A stretch of 13,832 nucleotides of DNA. Origin: Selenomonas sp. AE3005. Lineage in GTDB: Bacteria > Bacillota > Negativicutes > Selenomonadales > Selenomonadaceae. The DNA lies in NCBI RefSeq assembly GCF_905233635.1, contig NZ_CAJODG010000048.1:1-13832 (forward strand). The letters are read 5' to 3'. Made by a program: the position numbers and the translations under genes. How positions within the stretch are numbered: the first letter of the stretch is position 1; each line of letters starts with the position of its first letter. Positions 1 to 5,966 of the stretch are shown one piece after another. A model generated the notes under the pieces. It was not told where the DNA came from. It made no database searches and saw only the letters and a list, made by a program, of their open reading frames with translations.

Positions 1-7
1 TTAACTA

Positions 8-36
8 TTGAAAATGATTATCAAATATGCTATATT
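8..36 (+). promoter_or_regulatory. Promoter overlapped by a Fur-box-like operator
   Basis: TTGAAA (8-13), a 17-nt spacer and TATATT (31-36) form a good sigma-70/A-type promoter. The 15-mer at 9-23 matches the 7-1-7 Fur consensus TGATAATNATTATCA at 14 of 15 positions, the mismatch being A12, and it covers the -35. Repression by iron-loaded Fur is therefore expected. No coding gene follows in this direction for 700 bases; the next element is a terminator at 83-119. The alternative is that the Fur box serves a leftward gene beyond the window edge, which cannot be excluded. Confidence 0.55.
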
Positions 37-42
37 ATATTC

Positions 43-120
43 AGGCTTTCGTTAAAGCTCTCCTAAAATATAATACACAGTCAAAAAGGCTACCGTACTG
101 CTCATGCGGTAGCCTTTTTG
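43..120 (+). ncRNA. Candidate Fur-regulated small RNA (about 75-80 nt)
   Basis: The predicted transcript would start near 43, downstream of the Fur-overlapped promoter at 8-36, and end at the perfect hairpin terminator at 83-119. It contains no start codon with a ribosome binding site. Its single-stranded 5' half carries a C/U-rich stretch, GCTCTCCT (57-64), complementary to Shine-Dalgarno sequences. This is the architecture of iron-sparing sRNAs such as RyhB of E. coli and FsrA of B. subtilis. Sequence identity to those RNAs is not claimed; the call rests on promoter, operator, seed and terminator geometry only. Confidence 0.45.
83..119 (+). terminator. Perfect 13-bp stem intrinsic terminator
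   Basis: AAAAAGGCTACCG (83-95) pairs perfectly with 107-119 around an 11-nt loop. The A-tract and T-tract lie at the two ends, so the hairpin can work on both strands. It would define the 3' end of the candidate sRNA starting near 43. Confidence 0.75.
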
Positions 121-225
121 GCGCGTTGTAATATTTTCTTGATTAGGCAAATCATCACAGCACATGTATTGACCAGATAGCTGATAAAGAAGTTTTTACG
201 GATGCATATGAAAATATAAAAAATA

Positions 226-264
226 CCCTGACTGGTTTTGGGGAAAGACCAGTCAGGGCTTATT
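226..264. terminator. Second terminator-like hairpin, possibly bidirectional
   Basis: CCCTGACTGGT (226-236) pairs perfectly with 248-258, and the stem can extend by two or three weaker pairs. It is flanked by an A-rich run on the left (211-225) and a T-rich run on the right (260-269), so it could terminate transcription from either side. No gene that it would serve is visible. A further weaker stem, GGCGCTGTCC (294-303) with 321-330, lies just downstream without a T-tract. Confidence 0.6.
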
Positions 265-585
265 ATTTATGCGAACTGGGGAAGCTCACAAATGGCGCTG
301 TCCAATGGGGATTGGGGAGAGGACAGTGCCTGTAAATGCTACGTGACTTATTATATGGCATAATACCGCCTGCGGTACTGTATATTTTTACATAAATAAA
401 GCTGGTTGATTGTGGTAATGCACACTCGATTAAGAATCGCGAATGCATCTTTGCTTGAATCTGTGGTGATAGTATGGTGACTTATAGTATAACAAGTCAG
501 CGTAGTCATTTGATATATGCACTTTGGAATGTAAGTTTATCAAGAATTAAGTTGGTTTCCTGGTTTACAAGTTTACAAAAATATA
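265..585. other. Gene-free stretch with small dyads only
   Basis: I see no supportable gene here. The stretch holds the 294-330 stem, a small tetraloop hairpin at 364-377 (TACCG/CGGTA), a 5-bp stem at 427-439 and a 6-bp inverted repeat, TGACTT (478-483) with AAGTCA (494-499), at 10-bp spacing. The last could be an operator for the downstream transporter, but nothing proves it. The only open frame, on the minus strand at 263-448, has no good ribosome binding site and a low-complexity product. Confidence 0.4.
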
Positions 586-614
586 TTGACAAAAGATATC
601 AATTAAGTTAATAT
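586..614 (+). promoter_or_regulatory. Promoter of the DASS transporter gene
   Basis: A consensus TTGACA (586-591) is followed after exactly 17 nt by TAATAT (609-614, 4 of 6 matches). The expected transcription start near 621 leaves a leader of about 115 nt before the ATG at 736. The leader contains a perfect inverted repeat ATGTAC-N6-GTACAT (655-672) and a terminator-like element at 681-715. Confidence 0.6.
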
Positions 615-679
615 GTAAAAAAAGCATAGAACATATGTAGATAATGTATAGTAAATGTACAAAGGGGTACATCGCATTG

Positions 680-715
680 AGGAACACAAATTCCTGAGTG
701 AGGTGTGCCTTTTTT
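680..715 (+). promoter_or_regulatory. Attenuator-like leader hairpin before the DASS gene
   Basis: GGAACAC (681-687) can pair with GTGTGCC (703-709), with one mismatch, directly before a run of six T residues (710-715). That is the form of an intrinsic terminator, placed 20 bases before the start codon. AGGAA (680-684) can instead pair with TTCCT (691-695), which would break the first stem. Two exclusive folds between promoter and gene suggest conditional termination. The stem is short and imperfect, so this stays tentative. Confidence 0.35.
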
Positions 716-735
716 GCGTGAAAGGATGAATGTAA

Positions 736-2193
736 ATGAGAAAAAAGATAGGTTTGCCGTTAGGATTATTTACGCTGTTGGTGATACTTTTGTTGCCTAC
801 ACCACCAGATTTGTCAACAGCAGGACATAGAATGCTGGCGATATTGGTGTTCTCTGTCGTAATTTGGATGTTTGAAACGGTTTCTTATCCGGTATCTGCT
901 GCAATAATCATCTCGCTTATGGCATTCCTGCTTGGTACGGCACCGAATATGATGAATCCTGATAAGGTTTTAGGAACTTCCGGAGCGCTAAAAATGGCAA
1001 TGTCGGGATTTTCTAGTCCTGCTCTTGCCTTGGTAGGGGCAGCGTTATTTATCTCAGCCGCGATGATGAAGACTGGTCTTGATAAACGCTTGGCCTTGTT
1101 TATTCTGTCTAAGATTGGTGCCAAGACTAAAAATGTGCTAGCCGGAGTAATTCTGGTAGGTTTTATCCTAAGTTTTTTTGTCCCCAGCACTACAGCCAGA
1201 GTGTCATGTATGGTGCCGATTGTTATGGGCATCATTGCCGCTTTTGGTGTGCCACTTAAAAGCCGGTTTTCAGCGGTGATGATGATTGCCATCGCTCAGG
1301 CTGACAGCATTTGGAATGTTGGGATAAAGACGGCAGCGGCGCAGAACATGATTGCGTTGGAATTTATCGAGAAACAGTTGGGGACAACTGTTAGCTGGCT
1401 GGATTGGTTTATAACAGCGGCTCCATTTGCTGCAATTATGAGCGTGATTTTGTATTTCTTGTTGTTGAAACTTGTACCTCCTGAAATGGATGAGATAGAA
1501 GGTGGGCAGGAAACCGTGGCACGGGAATTGAAAGCGTTAGGCCCGATGACGCTGAGTGAAAAGAAACTGCTGGGAATATCCCTGTTGCTGTTATTTCTAT
1601 GGTCTACGGAAAAGATATTGCATAACTTTGATACATCTTCCACGACAATGGCGGCGATAACGGCCATGATGCTTCCAGGGATAGGGATTATGACGTGGAA
1701 AGAAGCACAGGCTAAAATTGGTTGGGGAACACTGGTGCTGTTTGGTGTAGGAATAAGTCTTGGTTCTGCAGTTCTATCTACCAAGGCTGCAACTTGGATA
1801 GCGCATATGATTGTGAATGTATTTTGTCTGTATCATACGTCTGCTTTTATGATTATAGCTATTCTGGCTATGTTCCTGATTGTGATTCATCTGGGATTTG
1901 CTAGTGCAACTGCATTAGCGGCAGCGATGATTCCGATTATTATTTCGGTGCTTCAAGGAGCAGCAGAATATTCACATCTTAACGTTGTAGGGATGACACT
2001 GATTTTGCAATATGTCATTTGCTTTGGATTTATCCTGCCGGTAAATGCTCCACAGAATATGGTGGCTTTCGGTACGGAAACATTTGAGGCAAAGACATTT
2101 ATAAAGACAGGTATTCCGCTGACCGTAATAGCTTATAGCCTCATTATGCTGATGGCGGCAACATATTGGAAGTGGCTTGGAATTATCATTTAG
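736..2193 (+). CDS. DASS/SLC13-family sodium:anion (dicarboxylate or sulfate) symporter
   Basis: This is a polytopic inner-membrane protein of 485 residues, a normal length for the divalent anion:sodium symporter family (CitT/SLC13/INDY). It is predicted to take up a di- or tricarboxylate or sulfate with Na+. The two family half-site motifs are visible: VPSTTAR (149-155), in the first re-entrant hairpin region, and LPVNAPQNM (434-442) in the second repeat. The WGTLVLFGVGISLGSA stretch (330-345) is also typical. About 11-13 hydrophobic segments are seen, with a charged cytoplasmic loop at 248-277. The ATG at 736 has AAGGA 9-10 bases upstream. The gene stands alone between its own promoter (586-614) and terminator (2266-2305). 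Substrate cannot be told from sequence; a carboxylate is the more likely guess for an anaerobic fermenter. Confidence 0.85.
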   Translation: MRKKIGLPLGLFTLLVILLLPTPPDLSTAGHRMLAILVFSVVIWMFETVSYPVSAAIIISLMAFLLGTAPNMMNPDKVLGTSGALKMAMSGFSSPALALVGAALFISAAMMKTGLDKRLALFILSKIGAKTKNVLAGVILVGFILSFFVPSTTARVSCMVPIVMGIIAAFGVPLKSRFSAVMMIAIAQADSIWNVGIKTAAAQNMIALEFIEKQLGTTVSWLDWFITAAPFAAIMSVILYFLLLKLVPPEMDEIEGGQETVARELKALGPMTLSEKKLLGISLLLLFLWSTEKILHNFDTSSTTMAAITAMMLPGIGIMTWKEAQAKIGWGTLVLFGVGISLGSAVLSTKAATWIAHMIVNVFCLYHTSAFMIIAILAMFLIVIHLGFASATALAAAMIPIIISVLQGAAEYSHLNVVGMTLILQYVICFGFILPVNAPQNMVAFGTETFEAKTFIKTGIPLTVIAYSLIMLMAATYWKWLGIII

Positions 2194-2265
2194 GTCTCAT
2201 AGCTGACTGCGACTGAAGATATCATCCAAATGGCTATCAAATTAGTGGGATGATAAGTTTTAATG

Positions 2266-2305
2266 GCTTGGCACATAGTTTATTGGACAATGTGCCAAGC
2301 TTTTT
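2266..2305 (+). terminator. Intrinsic terminator of the DASS gene
   Basis: GCTTGGCACAT (2266-2276) pairs perfectly with 2290-2300 around a 13-nt loop, followed by TTTTT (2301-2305). A weaker stem, ATCATCC (2221-2227) with GGATGAT (2248-2254), lies between it and the stop codon. The minus-strand regulator gene ends 31 bases to the right. The hairpin could slow its transcripts too, but the T-tract faces only rightward. Confidence 0.8.
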
Positions 2306-2336
2306 GTGTTGTTGCAGAGTTCTGGTGGGGTGTGGA

Positions 2337-2732
2337 TTAAAATAAGTCGCATAATTTTTTCGAGTAGAAGAAATTATGCTTCATGGAATAGTATTCAACC
2401 CATAGAGGCCTTGTTTTACAAATATCTTTTCTGGGACACTCCGGATTTCCATCTGCCAGACAAGCAACAGGAGCCAAAGTTCCTTCCATAAGTTCGATAA
2501 TTTCTCCGACCGTATAGTCCTCTGGTGGACGAGACAGTTTATATCCGCCGCCTTTACCGCTTGTGCCAATAATCAGATGGCTGCGAACTAAATCTTTCAC
2601 AATTATTTCCAGGTATTTCTTGGAAAGCTCCTGACGGGCAGCGATATCCTTAAGTGGGATATACTGCCCCTTTTCATGTTCAGCTAAGTCAACCATAACG
2701 CGAAGTGCATAACGCCCGCGAGTGGAAATCAT
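2337..2732 (-). CDS. Rrf2-family transcriptional regulator with Fe-S-type cysteines
   Basis: This 131-residue winged-helix regulator belongs to the Rrf2 family (IscR, NsrR, CymR). The N-terminal MISTRGRYALRVMVDLA and the recognition-helix/wing region LSKKYLEIIVKDLV...GKGGGYKLSRP (36-69) are typical. Three cysteines, C91, C99 and C105 (C-X7-C-X5-C), lie where IscR and NsrR bind an Fe-S cluster, so a cluster-based sensor of iron, oxygen or NO is plausible. The residue-8 position, a ligand (Asp) in NsrR, is Tyr here, and the IscR histidine ligand after the third Cys is not evident, so any fourth ligand is unknown. AAGGAG (2741-2746 on the complement) sits 8 bases before the ATG. The gene is divergent from cooS and probably regulates both itself and cooS through the paired operator repeats at 2766-2827. 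Confidence 0.9.
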   Translation of the reverse strand: MISTRGRYALRVMVDLAEHEKGQYIPLKDIAARQELSKKYLEIIVKDLVRSHLIIGTSGKGGGYKLSRPPEDYTVGEIIELMEGTLAPVACLADGNPECPRKDICKTRPLWVEYYSMKHNFFYSKKLCDLF

Positions 2733-2765
2733 ATAATCAACTCCTTGGTATGGAAAAATTTTATC

Positions 2766-2785
2766 ACCTATTATACTACAAGGTA
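2766..2785. promoter_or_regulatory. Operator-like repeat A, on the rrf2 promoter
   Basis: ACCTATT-N9-GGTA, containing the dyad ACC-N13-GGT. It covers the -10 of the regulator's own promoter. The same motif with identical spacing recurs at 2808-2827, with centres 42 bp apart (about four helical turns). The natural candidate binder is the Rrf2 protein encoded next to it. Confidence 0.5.
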
Positions 2786-2798
2786 ATTAGATGCGCAA
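2770..2798 (-). promoter_or_regulatory. Promoter of the Rrf2 regulator gene
   Basis: Read on the minus strand, TTGCGC (complement of 2793-2798), a 17-nt spacer and a perfect TATAAT (complement of 2770-2775) precede the regulator gene, with a leader of about 30 nt. The -10 lies inside the operator-like repeat at 2766-2785, which suggests autorepression. Confidence 0.65.
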
Positions 2799-2807
2799 TA
2801 ATAAAAT

Positions 2808-2827
2808 ACCTATTGACACCATGGGTA
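2808..2827. promoter_or_regulatory. Operator-like repeat B, on the cooS promoter
   Basis: ACCTATT-N9-GGTA, the same motif and spacing as at 2766-2785 and in the same orientation. The dyad extends to TACC-N13-GGTA (2807-2827). It covers the -35 of the cooS promoter. An additional overlapping inverted repeat, ATACCT (2806-2811) with AGGTAT (2831-2836), brackets the site and reaches the -10. Confidence 0.5.
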
Positions 2828-2841
2828 AGAAGGTATACAAT
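2813..2841 (+). promoter_or_regulatory. Promoter of the cooS-ABC transporter operon
   Basis: TTGACA (2813-2818), a 17-nt spacer and TACAAT (2836-2841) form a near-consensus promoter. The expected start near 2848 gives a leader of about 100 nt. Being near-consensus and covered by an operator, it is likely controlled by repression. Confidence 0.7.
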
Positions 2842-2947
2842 CTAAACATGATTTTTTTAGATGTAAATGAAAAATGTTAAGTTTTGAGTGTTAGAAAAGA
2901 GTATTGTTGTTGTGTAATGTATTTGTATTGGAGAGTAGGAGAAAATT

Positions 2948-4981
2948 ATGCCGACAGAAAATCACCATCACGAATATGACCGTGTTCATGAACATGCGGA
3001 TTGGCATTTCCATGAACATGATGCCAATCATCCGCATGAGCATGGCGGTGTAAATGACTATATGCAGGCTGTAGCAGAATATCGTAAAACCTTTGCTACA
3101 AAGAAGGACGTTCTGGAGGAAACGCCAGACCCTGCCGTGAAGGAACTTTTGCATAGGATGGATGAGTTAGGACAAGAGACAATCTTTGACCGCTTCGATG
3201 CACAGAAACCACAATGTTCTTTCGGCCTTGCCGGTGTATGTTGTAAGTTCTGCAATATGGGGCCGTGTAAGATAACCAAGAAAAGCCCAAAAGGTGTGTG
3301 TGGTGCAGATGCGGATTTAATCGTGGCACGAAATCTCCTGCGCAGTGCAGCTGCTGGTGTAGCCCAGCATGGTGCCCATGCCAGAGAAATATTGCTTACC
3401 ATGAAGTTTGTTGCCGAAGGCAAGCTGAATCTGCCGATTTTGGGAGAGAAGAAACTTCGTGCTGTATGTCAGGCTTTTGGCATTGAAACCAGAGGGCAGT
3501 CAGCAAAACGGTTAGTGGGGAAATTGGCCGATGTGCTGCTGGATGATTTATCTCGTCCACTGCCGGATGATTATAGAACTATCCGCTCTTTGGCACCTGC
3601 AGAGCGTCAAGCTGTATGGGATAAGCTGGGGATTATTCCCATAAGTGCTTATCAGGAAGTATTTGATGCGTATCACCGTACAGGTGTGGGAACGGACGGC
3701 GATTATAAAAGTATATTGAAGGCCTTCCTGCGCTGTGGTCTGGCATTCTGCTTTACTGGTGTAGTAGCGTCAAATATCGGTACAGATGTTCTGTTCGGCA
3801 CCGGCCATCGCGCGACTTCCAAAGTCAATGTTGGTGCCCTAAAGAAAGGGTACGTCAATATTGCTGTACATGGGCATCTACCAACCCTGGTCAGTGAAAT
3901 TGTTCGCATAGGCCATCTGCCGGAAATGGTGGAACTGGCAAGGGAAAAAGGTGCCAAGGGGATTCAGTTCTATGGGATTTGTTGTTCCTGCCTGGCGGCT
4001 ATGTATCGCTATGAAGGGGTAATTCCCTTGTCTAATGCAGTAGGTGCAGAACTTATTCTAGGGACAGGAGCACTGGATTTATGGGTGGCTGACGTGCAGG
4101 ATGTTTATCCGGCGATTATGGATGTTGCCCGCTGCTTTAAGACAACAGTGGTCACTACCAGTGACTCAGCGCGTTTGCCGGGGGCCGAGCATTATGCTTA
4201 TGATTATCGGCACAGCAATATCGGTGACACGGAAAAATTGGCTCGTAAGATTGTGACCAGAGCCATTGAAAGCTTCGCTGACCGCCGTGATGTAGGTGTA
4301 TCGATTCCACAGTATGAGGTTACGGCAGATATTGGTTTTACTGCAGAAAACGTAGGTGCGCAGTTTGATGATTTCCAAAAGCTTTATGAGGCGTTAAAGG
4401 ATGGGCGTATCTTAGGTATTGTCAATATGGTTGGCTGCAGCAATCCACGCGTGGTTTATGAAAAAGCAACACTTGATGTAGCGGATGTTCTACTGGAAAA
4501 TAATGTGCTGATTTTAACCAATGGTTGTGCATCGTTCCCGCTGTTGAAACTCGGTTATTGCAGCAAGGAGGGGGCAGAACGGTGTGGTAAGTCCTTAAAG
4601 GAGTTTGTTCAGGAATATGATGTACCACCGGTTTGGCATGTAGGTGAGTGTATTGATAACACCCGCTCGTCTGGAATTTTTGGTGGGGTAGCGGCAAAAG
4701 CCGGACAGGCAATTAAGGATATGCCTTATGCTTTCGCCAGCCCGGAGTGGTCGAATGAAAAAGGCTTGGATGCTTCCCTGGCATTCCGGTTATTCGGTAT
4801 TGACTCTTATCACTGCGTGGAACCGCCAGTTCAAGGCTCAACGGCAGTCGAAAAATTTCTAAAAGAAGATACGAAAGACCTTTTAGGAGCTGTAATGACG
4901 GTTAATGTCAACGGACGGGAGTTAGGTGAAAAAATTGTTGCGGATATGAAAGAAGCACGAAAAAAATTAGGCTGGGGGTAA
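2948..4981 (+). CDS. cooS: Variant Ni-Fe carbon-monoxide dehydrogenase catalytic subunit (CooS family), His-rich N-terminus
   Basis: A 677-residue homologue of anaerobic CODH, a cytoplasmic homodimer that interconverts CO and CO2 at a Ni-Fe-S C-cluster. Cluster D and B cysteines are present: C90, C98, C99, C102, C107, C118. Aligning from memory to CODH-II of C. hydrogenoformans, the active-site residues are H141 (H93), H310 (H261), C346 (C295), C497 (C446), C527 (C476), C568 (C526) and K605 (K563). The ligand equivalent to C333 is Asp385 (DVQD instead of the usual xxQC), and an extra Cys348 appears in GICCSC where CODH-II has GICCTG. Residues 1-34 form an extra tail with 11 His (HHH at 6-8, several HxH), probably metal-binding. 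AGGAG (2937-2941) supports this start. It is first in an operon with an ABC importer. No cooC, cooF or acs genes are in view. Family membership is secure; CO oxidation is not. Confidence 0.92.
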   Translation: MPTENHHHEYDRVHEHADWHFHEHDANHPHEHGGVNDYMQAVAEYRKTFATKKDVLEETPDPAVKELLHRMDELGQETIFDRFDAQKPQCSFGLAGVCCKFCNMGPCKITKKSPKGVCGADADLIVARNLLRSAAAGVAQHGAHAREILLTMKFVAEGKLNLPILGEKKLRAVCQAFGIETRGQSAKRLVGKLADVLLDDLSRPLPDDYRTIRSLAPAERQAVWDKLGIIPISAYQEVFDAYHRTGVGTDGDYKSILKAFLRCGLAFCFTGVVASNIGTDVLFGTGHRATSKVNVGALKKGYVNIAVHGHLPTLVSEIVRIGHLPEMVELAREKGAKGIQFYGICCSCLAAMYRYEGVIPLSNAVGAELILGTGALDLWVADVQDVYPAIMDVARCFKTTVVTTSDSARLPGAEHYAYDYRHSNIGDTEKLARKIVTRAIESFADRRDVGVSIPQYEVTADIGFTAENVGAQFDDFQKLYEALKDGRILGIVNMVGCSNPRVVYEKATLDVADVLLENNVLILTNGCASFPLLKLGYCSKEGAERCGKSLKEFVQEYDVPPVWHVGECIDNTRSSGIFGGVAAKAGQAIKDMPYAFASPEWSNEKGLDASLAFRLFGIDSYHCVEPPVQGSTAVEKFLKEDTKDLLGAVMTVNVNGRELGEKIVADMKEARKKLGWG

Positions 4982-4987
4982 CGCGCT

Positions 4988-5935
4988 ATGCGAAAACTGT
5001 GGAGTGTAATACTTCTGCTCCTGCTTATAGGTGGTGCAGGCTGGTTTTTATGGTCAGGAGACAGACAAAGTGCAGCGGAAGAAAAACATACGGTGCGCAT
5101 TGCCTATCTGCCCATAACACACGCTTTGCCCCTATTTGCGGAAAAAGAACTGCTGACTGCAGATGATGATGTACAGGTAGAGCTGATTAAATATGGCTCA
5201 TGGCCGGAACTTATGGATGCATTAAATACCGGTAAAGTGGATGGCGCATCTGTGCTTATAGAACTTGCCGTAAAGGCCAGAGAACAAGGCATCGACGTAC
5301 GGGCTGCGGCCTTGGGGCATAAGGATGGCAATGTGATTATCGGTGGAAATGGCATTGAAAAAGTCGAGGATTTGCGTGGCAAAATCTTTGCCATACCGCA
5401 CAAGCAGTCTACCCATAATTTACTTTTGCAGCAGATGCTCGCCGAGCATGGCATGAGTCTTCAGGATTTGACGGTTGTAGAATTGTCACCACCGGAAATG
5501 CCGGCAGGACTTGCTCAGGGGCAGATTGCCGGTTATTGTGTAGCCGAACCGTTTGGTGCCAAAGCGATTGCTCTGGGGAAAGGGCATATTTTGGCTAAAG
5601 CAGAAGATTTGTGGCCGGATAGCTTATGCTGTGCTCTCGTATTTAATGGTGATTTTGTGGATAAACATCATGAACTGGCAAAGAAAGCAACAGCAAAATA
5701 TTTAGCTGCTGGAAAGTATCTGACCGAGCATGAAGAGGAGCAGCCCCAAATTGCACAGCTATATTTGAAGGCCAAGGCAAAAGTCGTGGAAATGTCTTTG
5801 AAACTCATTCGTTATGATGACCTGCAGATTACGCCTGAGGCTTATGCCGAGCTGGTAAAGCGTATGTCTGCGGCAAAATTGATTGAACGCATACCGGAAT
5901 ATGAGGATTTTGTAGACAGAACGCTCCTGCCGTAA
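4988..5935 (+). CDS. NitT/TauT-type ABC transporter substrate-binding protein
   Basis: A 315-residue periplasmic binding protein of the SsuA/NrtA/THI5-like (NMT1) group, which bind small anions (nitrate, bicarbonate, cyanate, sulfonates) or pyrimidine-like compounds. Residues 4-23 are a hydrophobic N-terminal segment. There is no lipobox cysteine, so it is secreted or membrane-anchored rather than a lipoprotein. Family features are VRIAYLPITHALPLF (36-50), WPELMDALNTGKVDGA (72-87), IPHKQSTHNLLL (136-147) and the GYCVAEPFGAKA stretch (182-193). It starts 6 bases after the cooS stop; its ribosome binding site, GGGGG, overlaps the end of cooS, so the two are co-transcribed and probably coupled. 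A 10-bp hairpin straddles its stop codon. The ligand is unknown. Confidence 0.88.
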   Translation: MRKLWSVILLLLLIGGAGWFLWSGDRQSAAEEKHTVRIAYLPITHALPLFAEKELLTADDDVQVELIKYGSWPELMDALNTGKVDGASVLIELAVKAREQGIDVRAAALGHKDGNVIIGGNGIEKVEDLRGKIFAIPHKQSTHNLLLQQMLAEHGMSLQDLTVVELSPPEMPAGLAQGQIAGYCVAEPFGAKAIALGKGHILAKAEDLWPDSLCCALVFNGDFVDKHHELAKKATAKYLAAGKYLTEHEEEQPQIAQLYLKAKAKVVEMSLKLIRYDDLQITPEAYAELVKRMSAAKLIERIPEYEDFVDRTLLP

Positions 5936-5951
5936 ATGTTGGGCAGGAGTG
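5922..5951 (+). other. Intercistronic stem-loop after the binding-protein gene
   Basis: CGCTCCTGCC (5922-5931) pairs with 5942-5951, with one G-T pair, around a 10-nt loop holding the stop codon. No T-tract follows. Such hairpins after binding-protein genes often protect the upstream mRNA and favour excess binding protein. It buries the possible GTG start at 5949, which supports the ATG at 5967 for the permease. Confidence 0.5.
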
Positions 5952-5966
5952 GAAAGGCGGGATTAT

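Noticed and set aside
263..448. 61-codon open frame on the minus strand
   Set aside because: No good ribosome binding site, no family likeness, and it runs through the hairpins at 294-330 and 364-377.
885..1784. Two long minus-strand open frames (135 and 162 codons) opposite the DASS gene
   Set aside because: Antisense shadows of a real membrane protein gene; products are low-complexity with no domain.
3058..3423. 121-codon minus-strand frame inside cooS, and other antisense frames along the operon
   Set aside because: They overlap a strongly conserved coding region and have no recognisable product.
5949..5966. GTG start for the permease at 5949
   Set aside because: The ribosome site would touch the start codon and it is buried in the hairpin at 5922-5951; the ATG at 5967 is better placed.
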